From positions 1 through 64,000 of the forward strand of contig CAIXRA010000026.1 in the NCBI GenBank assembly GCA_903921725.1: a stretch of DNA of 64,000 nt, written 5' to 3'. This DNA comes from an uncultured Lentisphaerota bacterium (lineage in GTDB: Bacteria > Verrucomicrobiota > Lentisphaeria > Oligosphaerales > CAITYL01). The translations under genes were made by a program, and so were the position numbers. Positions within the stretch are counted from its first letter, which is position 1. The number at the start of each line of letters is the position of its first letter. Shown one piece after another: positions 9,045 to 18,289 of this stretch. The notes under the pieces were generated by a model, which saw only the letters and a list, made by a program, of their open reading frames with translations, was not told where the DNA came from and searched no databases.

Positions 9045-10286
9045 ATGAAGCCTGACACCATCCACGCCCTCGACCGCCTCTTCGGCCCGCCGCTCAGCCT
9101 GCTGCTGACCGGGTACCGCTGCATCGCCGACCTCTTCGCCGCCCGCGACGCCAACCGCGAGCCGGAGCCGCCGAAGAAGATCCTCTTCCTCAAGATGGTC
9201 GAGCAGGGCGCGACCGTGCTCGCCGAGCCGGCGATCCGCGAGGCCGTACGCCGCGTCGGCCGGGAGAATGTCTATTTCTGGGTCTTCAAGGAGAACCGCC
9301 CGATCCTCGACATCCTCGACCTGCTCCCGCCGGAGAACATCATCACGGTGGACGCCGGCAGCCTGCGCACCTTCGTCCCCTCCGTCCTGGCCAACCTCCG
9401 GCGGATCCACGACCTGCGCATCGACACGGTGATCGACATGGAGTTCTTCTCGCGCGCCTCCGCCATCCTGGCCGCGCTCTCCGGCGCCCGCATCCGCGTC
9501 GGGCTCCACCGCTACACCATGGAGGCGCCGTACCGCGGCAACCTCTTCACCCACCGCATGCAGTACAACCCGCACCTGCACATCGCGCCGTACTACCTGC
9601 TGCTGATCCAGGCCGCCTTCACCCCGCCGCCACACGACGAGCCGCTGCTGAAGGAGCTCCCCCTGCCCTCCGCGCTGGCGATGCCGGTCTTCACCCCGGC
9701 GGCGGACGAGACGGCCCGCGTCCGCGCCCTGATCGAAAAGGAGCTCGGCGCGCCGCTCGGGAAACCGTTCGTGCTGCTGAACCCGAACGCCAGCGACATC
9801 GTGCCGCTGCGCAAGTGGCCCGTGGAGAATTTCGAGCTGCTCACCCGCAGCATCCTGAAGCGGTGGCCGGACGCCGTCATCGGCCTCACCGGCGGCCGTG
9901 CGGAGTCCGCAAAGGCGGAGGAAATGGCCGCGCGCCTCGGCTCGACGCGCATCGTCAGCCTGGCGGGGAAGACCACCCTGCGCGAACTGCTGGCGGCCTA
10001 CGCGCTGGCCGACCTGCTGGTGACGAACGACAGCGGCCCCGGGCATTTCTCCTCGATGGTGCCGTCGATGGATTCGCTGGTGCTGTTCGGGCCGGAGACG
10101 CCCGCGCTCTGGGGTCCGCTCGGGCCGGCCAGCCACACGCTCGCCTCCGGGCTGGCGTGCAGCCCGTGCGTGAACCCGTTCAACCACCGCTTTTCGGCGT
10201 GCCGGAATCCGCGCTGCATGCAGACACTCACCGCCGACCGCGTCTGGCAGGAGGTCGAAGCGATCCTCCAGCACCGGCAAGGCTGA
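9045..10286 (+). CDS. GT9 family heptosyltransferase-like glycosyltransferase
   Basis: The 413-residue protein has the two Rossmann-like halves of GT9 enzymes. The C-terminal half carries VLLNPNASDIVPLRKWP, IGLTGGRAESAKAEEMAAR and LVTNDSGPGHFSS, the ADP-sugar site motifs of WaaC/WaaF-type enzymes, and a Cys-rich end (CSPCVNPFNH, CRNPRC) seen in several GT9 branches. It probably transfers a heptose or other sugar in lipopolysaccharide core or surface glycan assembly. The frame is open much further upstream, but that part is repeat DNA; the ATG at 9045 starts shortly before the fold and is preferred. No ribosome site is obvious. Confidence 0.82.
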   Translation: MKPDTIHALDRLFGPPLSLLLTGYRCIADLFAARDANREPEPPKKILFLKMVEQGATVLAEPAIREAVRRVGRENVYFWVFKENRPILDILDLLPPENIITVDAGSLRTFVPSVLANLRRIHDLRIDTVIDMEFFSRASAILAALSGARIRVGLHRYTMEAPYRGNLFTHRMQYNPHLHIAPYYLLLIQAAFTPPPHDEPLLKELPLPSALAMPVFTPAADETARVRALIEKELGAPLGKPFVLLNPNASDIVPLRKWPVENFELLTRSILKRWPDAVIGLTGGRAESAKAEEMAARLGSTRIVSLAGKTTLRELLAAYALADLLVTNDSGPGHFSSMVPSMDSLVLFGPETPALWGPLGPASHTLASGLACSPCVNPFNHRFSACRNPRCMQTLTADRVWQEVEAILQHRQG

Positions 10287-10402
10287 ACGCAGCCCCTTCA
10301 ACCGCCAAGACACCAAGAACGCCAAGGGCACCCGAGCCTGGCACGCGCCGCGGCTTGAACACGCAACACGAAACACGCAACGCCGAACTCACGGCCGGCG
10401 GG

Positions 10403-10900
10403 TCACGCCTGGCCGCTGAGCTTGCGCTGGAGTTCTTCCTGGAAGTCGAGCATGTCTTCCTGGGTCGGCTTGGCGGAATCCTGGGCGAGGTTGAGCCCGA
10501 GGCGGCCGCGCTGGTCGAGGTACCAGTCGCCCTTCGCGCCGGAGGCGAACACCACGTCGCCGCTCATCACGGCGCCGGGGCGCACCAGGCGGCTGAAGGT
10601 CACGCTCGCGCGGCCCGCGCCAGAGGCGGGGGCGGCGCCGCCCGCGGCGGCCTCCGCGGCCTCGGCGGCGTCCAGATCGTGCAGCGGGGGCTCGGCGGCG
10701 GGCTTCGCCGCGACGGGGGCGGGTTCCGGCTTCACCGGATCCAGATTCTTCCAGTTCACCTCCAGATCGGCCGCGAGCATGCGCAGGTCGAAGTAGGTGA
10801 TGTTGACCCCCTTCGCCTTGAGCAGCTTCTGGACATCGCTCAGCCCCACGCCTTCGTTGAGCTTGGCCATGATGAAGGCATCGCGTTCCTGGTTGTTCAT
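10403..10900 (-). CDS. Small protein of unknown function, Ala/Pro linker between two domains
   Basis: This 165-residue protein opens with MNNQERDAFIMAKLNEGVGL and LSDVQKLLKAKGVNITYFDL, a helical N-terminal unit (about 1-50) resembling a small helix-turn-helix-like fold. An Ala/Pro/Glu-rich linker follows (60-110), then a second unit (115-160) containing GDWYLDQRGRLGL. An AGGAG stands at the right distance from the ATG at 10900; the longer upstream frame crosses the inverted repeat and is rejected. It runs in the same direction as the PIG-L and kinase genes. I recognise no family name. Confidence 0.65.
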   Translation of the reverse strand: MNNQERDAFIMAKLNEGVGLSDVQKLLKAKGVNITYFDLRMLAADLEVNWKNLDPVKPEPAPVAAKPAAEPPLHDLDAAEAAEAAAGGAAPASGAGRASVTFSRLVRPGAVMSGDVVFASGAKGDWYLDQRGRLGLNLAQDSAKPTQEDMLDFQEELQRKLSGQA

Positions 10901-10924
10901 GGTGCGGACTCCTGGATGACATGG

Positions 10925-11033
10925 ACGGGAGCGTGGGCATTTTGCCCGCTTTTTCCGGGCGTCCCGCCCGGCTCCTGTTTGCGGCGTCGGGCAAGATGCC
11001 CGCCGGGAGCGGGCGGGACGCCCACGCTCCCGT
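10925..11033. repeat. Inverted-repeat element with 14-bp perfect ends
   Basis: The ends ACGGGAGCGTGGGC (10925-10938) and GCCCACGCTCCCGT (11020-11033) are perfect reverse complements. The interior repeats TTTTGCCCGC, GGGCGTCCCGCCCGG, GGGCAAGATGCCCGCC and GGGCGGGACGCCC. The same pieces recur at about 49126-49300 and 50460-50550. There is no coding capacity. It resembles a small REP- or MITE-like unit. Confidence 0.75.
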
Positions 11034-11055
11034 TGTATGCGTGCGGAAACCGCAC

Positions 11056-11910
11056 TCACCCCAGCTTGGCGAGGCGGGTCTCGACGTCCTTGCGGAAGCG
11101 GTCGATGGCGCCCAGGATGAACGCTGCGATGGAGAGCTCCGGGTTCTGGAGGAGCGGCATCAGATCGATGGCGTTGGTCAGGCCGTGGCAGGTATCGACG
11201 GCGTGGGACGCGGAGAACGTCGCGTTTGCCAGGCGGCGGCCGGCCGTCGCCAGATCATAGCGCTTGCCGCCGGAGATCTGGGAGTCGTAGAGGCTGACCA
11301 GCGAGTTGGCCATGCACTCCATCTTGTCGGTCGGGAGCTGGACCTTCTCCTCGTCGTTGAGCCAGTCCAGATCGCGCCAGACCTCGCAGCCGTACACCTT
11401 GGACGGGCGGTCGGCGGCGGGCATCTTGCGCAGCGCGGCGATGGCGCGGAACATGACGCCGACATGGGTGTCGTGCTTGTCGGCCGGGTTGTGGAGGTAC
11501 ACGACCTGCGGCTTGGCGGCCATCAGGACGGCGTAAAGATCGTCGATGACGCAGCTTTCCTTCGCGTCCTTGACCGCCTTGGACGGGTAGCGGAGCTGGA
11601 TTTGCGCGGCGTAGTCGCCGACGTAGGCGGCCTTGCGCTGCTCGAGCAGGCGGATTTCCTGCATCTGCTCGTCGCTGCAGTCGGCATAGAGGCCACTGCG
11701 CGCGGAGCCGGCGCCATCGGTGACGGTCACACCGGTGAACCACTGATCCTGCTTGCCGTAGCACTCGGCGACGCCGTGGTAGGCGAAGATTTCGAGGTCG
11801 TCCTGGTGCGCGCCAATGGCCATGTGCGTGGTGCGGGCGAGCGCAGCGTCAACCTGCTTGCTGTCCGGAACGAAGATGTCGGCCCTGGGGGCTTTGAGAT
11901 TGAGCGACAT
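11056..11910 (-). CDS. PIG-L/LmbE-type deacetylase
   Basis: The 284-residue protein shows the zinc motif AHQDDLE at residues 34-40 (family AHxDDE; D38 likely the catalytic base position) and the second metal-ligand region HNPADKHDTHVGV. The family removes acetyl groups from N-acetylglucosamine-containing small molecules or glycolipids. The neighbour upstream is a ROK-like sugar kinase in the same direction, 94 bases away, so a role in processing an N-acetylated amino sugar is plausible but inferred. The start at 11910 is supported by AGGAG; longer frames read into a repeat-rich spacer. No signal peptide is visible, so the site is probably cytoplasmic. Confidence 0.8.
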   Translation of the reverse strand: MSLNLKAPRADIFVPDSKQVDAALARTTHMAIGAHQDDLEIFAYHGVAECYGKQDQWFTGVTVTDGAGSARSGLYADCSDEQMQEIRLLEQRKAAYVGDYAAQIQLRYPSKAVKDAKESCVIDDLYAVLMAAKPQVVYLHNPADKHDTHVGVMFRAIAALRKMPAADRPSKVYGCEVWRDLDWLNDEEKVQLPTDKMECMANSLVSLYDSQISGGKRYDLATAGRRLANATFSASHAVDTCHGLTNAIDLMPLLQNPELSIAAFILGAIDRFRKDVETRLAKLG

Positions 11911-12004
11911 GATGGAATCTCCTGGGGGTTGGGGAAGTTTCGGGAGTTGAGGGAGCCGGACGGACCGCCGGGGGAACGCCCCGGCGGCGCGCAACGGACG
12001 GCGT

Positions 12005-13579
12005 TCAGCGCTTCTTCGCCTTGGCGGCCTTCGCGGGACAGCCGCAGCCGGGCTTCTTGCCGGGGCAGCGGCAGGAGTCCTTGGCGGGCTTTTTTGCGAC
12101 AATGGCCTTCTTTGCCGGCACGATCTTCGCGGCTTTCACGGCCGCCTTCTGCGTTTTGGCGATCTCCGGCAGCGTGGCGGCGGCGAACGCCTGGCCGTGA
12201 CGCTTCTCCTTCTCGTCGGGGATGCAGAAGCCGATCTTTTTGGCGATGGCGGGGAATTCGGCCTTGAGCACCTTGGCGGCGGTGTCGAGCAGCAGGTTGC
12301 CGCCCTTGCCGGAGGTGACGCGGCCGAGGATCAGGAGTTTTTTGATGTCGTAGAAGTCGGCGAAGTGCGCGATGGAATAGCCGAACATGATGCCGAGCGA
12401 CTCGTAGATCTTCTTCGCGGTCTTGTCGCCCTTGGCCATCAGCTCCTGAACCTTCTCCAGCTTCTCCGGATCCTTCATGCCTTCGGGGAATTTGAGGCCT
12501 GCCTGTTTCGCCAGGCGGGCGACGCCCTGCTGGCAGAAGTACTGCACGCCGCAGCCCGCGTCGCCGGACCATTCGTCCACCGGGCCGTTCTTCTCGCGGT
12601 AGTCGACGGGGACGAACGCCAGCTCGTTCAGCCAGTCGGTGATGTTGCCCTTTGAGGTGACGTAGCCGCCGGCGACCGAGGTGCCCATGGAGATGCCGAG
12701 CACGGAGTTCGATTTCTGCTGCATGGAGCCGAGCAGCGCCGTGACCTCGCCGTCGTTGATCGTAATCAGCGGGACCTTGCACTCCTTGCGGACGTTCTCG
12801 AACATGTTGACGACTTCCTTCGGCAGGCGGCCGCCGTTCGCCTTCTGCACGCCGCGGAAAAGGGAGGCGCGGCGGACGCGGTTGTCGACGTAGACGCCGG
12901 CCGCGGAGCCGCCGATGGCGTCGAGCTTGCGCCCCTTCGGGATGTGCGCCATCGCCTGCTTGAAGGTGTCGCGGATGCCGGCGAGCTGGTAGTGCCAGTC
13001 GGCCTGGAAGTACGGATCCCACCGGGTCTCGCCCGAGAAGACGCACTTGCCGTCCACAACCACCGCGCACTTGCGGTCGGAACCGCCGAGATCGAAGCCG
13101 ATGCGCACGCCGTCAAGGTTGCGGCCGAGGGCGACGGTGATCTCCGAGCTCTTGGGCGCCTTCGCGTAATCGCAGCCGGTGACGGTCATCGGGTTGTCGT
13201 AGACGTCGGAGAAGAAGTCGTAGTCGAAGGCGCGGGTGCCCTTCGGCGAGTAGATCTTCCGGATCTCCGCGGCGACGGCCTTGCCGCCGGCGATGGTGAT
13301 GGCGTGGCCGCCGTACATCCAGAGCATGTACTTGACCAGGCGCTCGACGTAGCGGACGTTCAGCTTCTTGTTCGCCGGGGTGTCATGCGGCAGGATGGCG
13401 GTGTCGCGGCGGGAGACGGCTCCGTTGCTGCGCTTCAGGCAGACGGCGAGCTTTTCCGACTTCGGGTTCGCCTTGACCAGCCGCTGGTACTCCCGGTTCC
13501 ACAGAACGGCGGGGACGAACTCCGGGTCGAACGGCGGGACGAACTTCGGCTTCGGGAGCGTGAACGTGCTGGCGGCCAT
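12005..13579 (-). CDS. ROK/ASKHA-like sugar kinase with a basic Cys-rich tail
   Basis: The 524-residue protein has an actin-like ATPase fold: phosphate-1 loop RIGFDLGGSDRKCAVVV, adenosine region near LGISMGTSVAGGYVT, and a C-terminal LILGRVTSGKGGNLLLDTA. These resemble ROK and related ASKHA kinases, but it is longer than the usual 300 residues, with about 150 extra N-terminal residues. The last 45 residues are Lys/Ala-rich with DSCRCPGKKPGCGCP, unlike any ROK enzyme I know, perhaps a metal- or nucleic-acid-binding addition. The substrate is unknown; the downstream PIG-L gene hints at an amino sugar. The start at 13579 is preferred to 13627 because protein-like sequence begins there. Confidence 0.7.
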   Translation of the reverse strand: MAASTFTLPKPKFVPPFDPEFVPAVLWNREYQRLVKANPKSEKLAVCLKRSNGAVSRRDTAILPHDTPANKKLNVRYVERLVKYMLWMYGGHAITIAGGKAVAAEIRKIYSPKGTRAFDYDFFSDVYDNPMTVTGCDYAKAPKSSEITVALGRNLDGVRIGFDLGGSDRKCAVVVDGKCVFSGETRWDPYFQADWHYQLAGIRDTFKQAMAHIPKGRKLDAIGGSAAGVYVDNRVRRASLFRGVQKANGGRLPKEVVNMFENVRKECKVPLITINDGEVTALLGSMQQKSNSVLGISMGTSVAGGYVTSKGNITDWLNELAFVPVDYREKNGPVDEWSGDAGCGVQYFCQQGVARLAKQAGLKFPEGMKDPEKLEKVQELMAKGDKTAKKIYESLGIMFGYSIAHFADFYDIKKLLILGRVTSGKGGNLLLDTAAKVLKAEFPAIAKKIGFCIPDEKEKRHGQAFAAATLPEIAKTQKAAVKAAKIVPAKKAIVAKKPAKDSCRCPGKKPGCGCPAKAAKAKKR

Positions 13580-13785
13580 GCGGGAATTCCTTTCCTGTCC
13601 GGTTTGAAGCTGATTTCCAATTCTCAAGCGATGATTTCTGATTGCGGGTGCGGAAATCTTGGATTCGGGCTGCGTGATCAGTAAATCGTTTTACCATAAC
13701 ATGGCGCGGAAAAAACCAATTTCAAAATATCGCCGCGCGCACGGGGATTTGCAAGGCCGCACCCCCCGCGAATTCGGGAAGGCGG

Positions 13786-16368
13786 CTATTTTGCCACCAC
13801 GCCGCGGACACCGCCGGAGATGAGCGACGCCACGCTGAGCAGAACCTGCGGCAGATTGAGGCGCGCCGGATAGGCCAGGTATTTCGGCTCCCACACCGGC
13901 TGGAACTTCTCCTTGTAGCGGCGCAGTCCGTTGAAGTTGTAGAAATGCTCGCCGTGCCGGTAGATCATGGAACCGAACTTGGCCCAGGCCGGCGCCAGCG
14001 GGCGCGCCTCAAGCCCGGACAGCGGTGAGATCCCCATGTTGAAGCTCGCATACCCCTGCGCACGCCCCCACTGCATGAGCCGGACGAAAAGATAGTCCAT
14101 GCTGCCCGGCGGCGCGTCGGGCCGGTGCCGCATCAGATCCACGGAGAGTTCGGACTGGTCGGCGCCCAGCCAGACGTTGGCGAAGGCGGCGACGCGCCCC
14201 CCGTGGCGCAGGACGGCGACCGGGAACCGTTTCAGGTACGCCTCGTCAAAAAATCCGAGGGAGAACCCCTTCTCGCGGGTGCGGCGCATGCCAAGCCAGG
14301 CATCGGAGACGCCGCGCAGTTCCGGAAGGATCGCGGGCAGCTCCTCCGGCGGCACGATCCCGAACTCCACGCCGGCCTGCTCCATGCGGTTGCAGAGGGA
14401 GCGCATGCTCTTCCAGCCGGCGCCGGCAAGATTGAACTCTTTCAGCGGAATCCGCGCCTCCTCGCCAATCTTCAGCGGGGTCAGCCCCAGGTCCAGATAG
14501 AGCGGGAGCTGCTCGCGGCCGATTTCATAAAAAACGCACCAGCCGCGGTGGAGGTCGCACATCTCGCGGTATTTCCAGGCCAGCTCGCGGAAGGCTTCGG
14601 GATTGCCGACGGCATCGCCCATCGCGACCCAGCTGCGGCCGTTGATGCCGTACATGAGGAAGGCGTCCCCGCCGTCGCTGAAGAGGAGCGGCTTGTCGCC
14701 GAGCAGCGCCAGGTTGGCCCGCGTCTCGGGCTGGCGGCGGATGACGTCCGCGGCGCGGGCCAGGATTTCCGGCGTCGGCTTGGACGGCGCGGGTTTGGCG
14801 GGGCGCATGAAGCGCCAGAGGCCGACGCCGAGCGTCAGGGTGCAGACGCCGACCATCACCCGCAGGAAGCGCGGGGCATCGCCTTCTCCGTGGAGCAGTG
14901 CGAACTTCCACCAGAGGTCGTTGCTGTACTCGAGGTGCTGGAAGGAGAAGGTCCCCAGCCAGCCGGCGGAGAGCAGCGTCAGCACGATCGCCAGAACCCA
15001 GCCCCAGGGGAAGCGCTCCTCCGCCAGCGGCGTCTTCCGGTAGAAATAGGAGCGGCACGGCAGCATGGCCAGCAGCGCCACGGCCAGGATAGCGGCCTCC
15101 TCGTAGTCCAGGCCGCGCAGCAGCGTCAGCGGAATCCCCGCCGCCAGCATCACCAGCGACATCCAGTACGCCGCGTTCAGACGGAGCTGGAGCCCGCGCG
15201 CTAGGAAGATCAGGACCAGGCCGGCGAGGCCGGCGAGGAAGTGCGAGGCCTCGATGACCGACAGCGGCAGGAATTCATGCAGCCAATTCAGCCGGTCGTC
15301 CGCCGTTGGTAGCACCCCCGAAAGCAGCAGCACCAGACCGCTGACGAACACGCCGACGGTGAACAGCCGCGGAGCCAGCAGCGGCATCCAAGTCCCCAGG
15401 ACCTGCCCGAGCTGCTGGAAATGTTTCCGCTTCCCCACCAGTGTGTGCGTCGTGAGCAGCACCGCGGCGATCAGCAGCGGCAGGATGTAGTAGATGGCAC
15501 GGTAGACCAGCAGCGGCCCGATCAGCGAGGCGGCGGTCCCCGCATCGCCGCCTGTGTTCAGCAGCTTCACCACGGTCGCCTCGAAGACGCCGATGCCGCC
15601 CGGCATCTGGCTGGCGACGCCCAGCATCTGCGCCACCATGAACACGCCGAAGAAGGGGATGAAGGAGACGCCGGCGCTCTTGGGCAGCAGCACGTAGAGC
15701 ACCCCGGCGGCCAGCGCCCAGTCCACAATCGAGATCACCAGCTGCGCCAGCGCCATCCCCGGCGACGGCACCGGAACCTGCCACGACAGAATCTTCAGCG
15801 GCTTCCGGCGGAAGCAGCACCACATGTACAGCAGCACCGCCGCGAGCAGCGCCCCGCCGAACCCGCGCATCAGCAGCTCCACTACCGGCCCCGCCGCCTC
15901 GGTTACGCTCGGCCCCAGCATCAGCACACCGCCGCCCACCAGCATCAGCCCGATGAGGAAGGTCACGCCGTTGAACGCTAGGATTCCCGCCACATCCCCA
16001 GCCGAAAGCCCCCAGTTCGAGTACAGCCCCAGCCGCACCATGCCGCTGCTGACCATGAAGAAGCCGATGCTGTTGCTGAACGCAAAGCCGATAAAGGAGG
16101 CCATGCACGCCCTCGCGGCGTGCAGCGCGCGCCCCATGAAGCGCAGCCCCAGCAGGTCGTACCCCGTCAGCACCAGATAATTCAGCAGCGTGAAAATGAC
16201 GGCGAGGATGATTGCGGACACCGGGAGCTTGCGGATGTTCGCAACGACGTCGTGGTAGCTGATGTTCTTCAGTTCGTGGTGCAGAAGGTACAGCGCCACC
16301 GGCAGCAGCAGCAGGCCCACCGCCGGCAACAGGCGCTTCCCCCAGTATTGCAACTTCTCGAACTGCAA
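13786..16368 (-). CDS. mprF: MprF-type aminoacyl-phosphatidylglycerol synthase/flippase
   Basis: The 860-residue protein has about 14 membrane segments (residues 10-530) followed by a cytosolic DUF2156 GNAT-like domain (about 545-850), the full two-domain layout of MprF. The flippase part is the UPF0104 family, and the C-terminal part contains LMYGINGRSWVAMGDAVG and the conserved end GLRRYKEKFQPVWEPKYLAY. MprF adds Lys or Ala from aminoacyl-tRNA to phosphatidylglycerol and flips the product, lowering surface negative charge and raising resistance to cationic peptides. Translation appears to begin at TTG 16366-16368, with GGGAG ten bases upstream. The amino acid specificity is not readable from sequence. 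It is divergent from rhaB. Confidence 0.9.
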   Translation of the reverse strand: MQFEKLQYWGKRLLPAVGLLLLPVALYLLHHELKNISYHDVVANIRKLPVSAIILAVIFTLLNYLVLTGYDLLGLRFMGRALHAARACMASFIGFAFSNSIGFFMVSSGMVRLGLYSNWGLSAGDVAGILAFNGVTFLIGLMLVGGGVLMLGPSVTEAAGPVVELLMRGFGGALLAAVLLYMWCCFRRKPLKILSWQVPVPSPGMALAQLVISIVDWALAAGVLYVLLPKSAGVSFIPFFGVFMVAQMLGVASQMPGGIGVFEATVVKLLNTGGDAGTAASLIGPLLVYRAIYYILPLLIAAVLLTTHTLVGKRKHFQQLGQVLGTWMPLLAPRLFTVGVFVSGLVLLLSGVLPTADDRLNWLHEFLPLSVIEASHFLAGLAGLVLIFLARGLQLRLNAAYWMSLVMLAAGIPLTLLRGLDYEEAAILAVALLAMLPCRSYFYRKTPLAEERFPWGWVLAIVLTLLSAGWLGTFSFQHLEYSNDLWWKFALLHGEGDAPRFLRVMVGVCTLTLGVGLWRFMRPAKPAPSKPTPEILARAADVIRRQPETRANLALLGDKPLLFSDGGDAFLMYGINGRSWVAMGDAVGNPEAFRELAWKYREMCDLHRGWCVFYEIGREQLPLYLDLGLTPLKIGEEARIPLKEFNLAGAGWKSMRSLCNRMEQAGVEFGIVPPEELPAILPELRGVSDAWLGMRRTREKGFSLGFFDEAYLKRFPVAVLRHGGRVAAFANVWLGADQSELSVDLMRHRPDAPPGSMDYLFVRLMQWGRAQGYASFNMGISPLSGLEARPLAPAWAKFGSMIYRHGEHFYNFNGLRRYKEKFQPVWEPKYLAYPARLNLPQVLLSVASLISGGVRGVVAK

Positions 16369-16650
16369 GGCGTCAGTCTCCCGAAAACCGATTCCGGCGG
16401 AAAGCCGCGGGCGGCGACGACGACCCGCGCGTCAAAACCGTGATAATGTATCGTCAAAAATCCGGCCCGCACGGGTGGGCATGAAATTTGGGTACCCGCT
16501 CAGCGGCTCAGGCAGTATTTCGCCCTCCAATCACCCCACACCTCCGGCCCCCAAACAAAATGATCCGTACCCCCCGTGACATCCGCCGCATCCGCGATTA
16601 GATTTCATCCAACACCCCATCCAGCCCGGCACTCCACGGAGAACATGCAC

Positions 16651-18135
16651 ATGGCCACCTCACGCTTCCTGGCACTCGACTTCGGCGCGGAAAGCGGCCG
16701 CGCGATTCTGGGCACGCTCGAGGGCGGGCGGATTTCGCTGGAGGAAATCCACCGCTTCCCCAACCGCCAGGTGCGCGTCCACGGCCATCTCTACTGGGAC
16801 GTCCTCTACCTCTTCGACGAGCTGAAGAAGGGGCTCGCCGCCGCCGCGGCCCGCGGCTGCGGAAAACTCGACGGCATCGGTGTGGACACCTGGGGCGTGG
16901 ATTTCGGCCTGCTCGACGCCAAGGGCGAACTGATCGGCAACCCGCACACCTACCGCGACCCGCGCACCGAGGGGATGCTCGAGGCGGCGTTCAAGACCGT
17001 GCCGCGCGAGGAGATCTTCGAGGCCACCGGCAACCAGTTCATGCCGCTCAACACGCTGTTCCAGCTCCTGAGCCTGGCCAAATCCAAGTCGCCTGCGCTC
17101 GCCAACGCGAAGACGCTGCTCTTCATGCCGGACCTGTTCAACTACCTGCTGACCGGGAAAAAATGCGCGGAGTACACCATCGCCTCCACCTCGCAGATGA
17201 TGAACGCCAAGAAACGCGTCTGGTCGAAGGCGCTGCTGAAGAAACTCGGCATCCCCGCCAACATCCTGCCCGGAATCGTGGAGGCGGGAAGCGTCATCGG
17301 CCCCGTGCTGCCGCAGATCCTGGAGGAGACGGGGCTGGCCCCGGTGAAGGTCTTCGCCCCCGGCGGGCACGACACCGCCTGCGCCGTCGCCGCCGTCCCC
17401 GCCACCGAGGGCGGCAACTGGGCGTACCTGAGCTGCGGCACCTGGTCGCTGCTCGGCGTCGAGCTCGACAAGCCGGAAATCTCGCAGGAGGCGCTCGACC
17501 ATTCCTTCACCAACGAGGGCGGCGTCGCCGGCAAGATCCGCTTCCTGCGCAACTGCACCGGCCTCTGGCTGCTCCAGCGCACCCGCCTGCGCTGGCAGCA
17601 GGAGGGCGACGAGCTTTCCTATGCGGAGATCGCGCGGCTGGCGGAAAAGGCGGCCGACTCCGCCTTCCAGTCCGTCGTGGACCCCGACGACCCGGCGTTC
17701 GGCAACCCCGCCGACATGCCCGCCGCCATCGCCGACTACTGCCGCCGCACGGGGCAGGACGTGCCGAAGAGCAAGGGCGAGTTCGCGCGCTGCATCCTGG
17801 AAAGCCTGGCCTTCAAGTACCGCTCCATCATCGCCAAGATCAATTCCATGAGCGAGGAGCCGGTCGAGCGCCTGCACATCGTCGGCGGCGGCAGCCAGAA
17901 CGAACTGCTCTGCCAGCTCACCGCGGACGCCTGCGGCATCCCGGTCGTCGCCGGCCCGGTCGAGGCGACGGCGCTCGGCAACCTGCTGATGCAGGCCGTC
18001 GCCGCCGGCAAGGTCAAGGATCTGGCCGAGGCGCGCCGCATCGTCGCCAAGTCCGTGGGCACCAAGCGCTACGAGCCGCAGAACCCCGAGGAATGGGACA
18101 TGGCCTGGCGCGGCGTGAAACAGTTCTTCAGCTGA
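16651..18135 (+). CDS. rhaB: Rhamnulokinase
   Basis: The 494-residue FGGY kinase is the usual length for rhamnulokinase. It opens with FLALDFGAESGRAILG (phosphate-1 loop), contains DGIGVDTWGVDFGLLD, AYLSCGTWSLLGVE and the FGGY-type C-terminal motif HIVGGGSQNELLCQLTADA, all characteristic of RhaB. It phosphorylates L-rhamnulose to rhamnulose 1-phosphate in L-rhamnose or fucose use. ATG 16651 is nine bases after GGAG; ATG 16645 lies too close to it. No isomerase, aldolase or rhamnose regulator is next to it, so the pathway is split across the genome. The upstream 280 bases, shared with mprF, hold no gene. Confidence 0.93.
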   Translation: MATSRFLALDFGAESGRAILGTLEGGRISLEEIHRFPNRQVRVHGHLYWDVLYLFDELKKGLAAAAARGCGKLDGIGVDTWGVDFGLLDAKGELIGNPHTYRDPRTEGMLEAAFKTVPREEIFEATGNQFMPLNTLFQLLSLAKSKSPALANAKTLLFMPDLFNYLLTGKKCAEYTIASTSQMMNAKKRVWSKALLKKLGIPANILPGIVEAGSVIGPVLPQILEETGLAPVKVFAPGGHDTACAVAAVPATEGGNWAYLSCGTWSLLGVELDKPEISQEALDHSFTNEGGVAGKIRFLRNCTGLWLLQRTRLRWQQEGDELSYAEIARLAEKAADSAFQSVVDPDDPAFGNPADMPAAIADYCRRTGQDVPKSKGEFARCILESLAFKYRSIIAKINSMSEEPVERLHIVGGGSQNELLCQLTADACGIPVVAGPVEATALGNLLMQAVAAGKVKDLAEARRIVAKSVGTKRYEPQNPEEWDMAWRGVKQFFS

Positions 18136-18229
18136 TCTTCGCCCGGCCCCGGCCAGCTTCCCGGCACAACCCGCTTGAACGTCGCGGCTTGAACGTTCAT
18201 GACATATGCGGGTTAACCGTGCATGCCAC

Positions 18230-18249
18230 TGGCCCGGTGTACCGGGCCA
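18230..18249. terminator. Candidate bidirectional hairpin between convergent genes
   Basis: TGGCCCGGT and ACCGGGCCA form a perfect 9-bp stem with a two-base loop between the 3' ends of rhaB and the epimerase gene. There is no T-run, so termination is only suggested by position. A REP-like palindrome is the alternative. Confidence 0.35.
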
Positions 18250-18289
18250 CCCCATCCGGATTTTATGCGCTCCACCCGGACGGTGCTTC

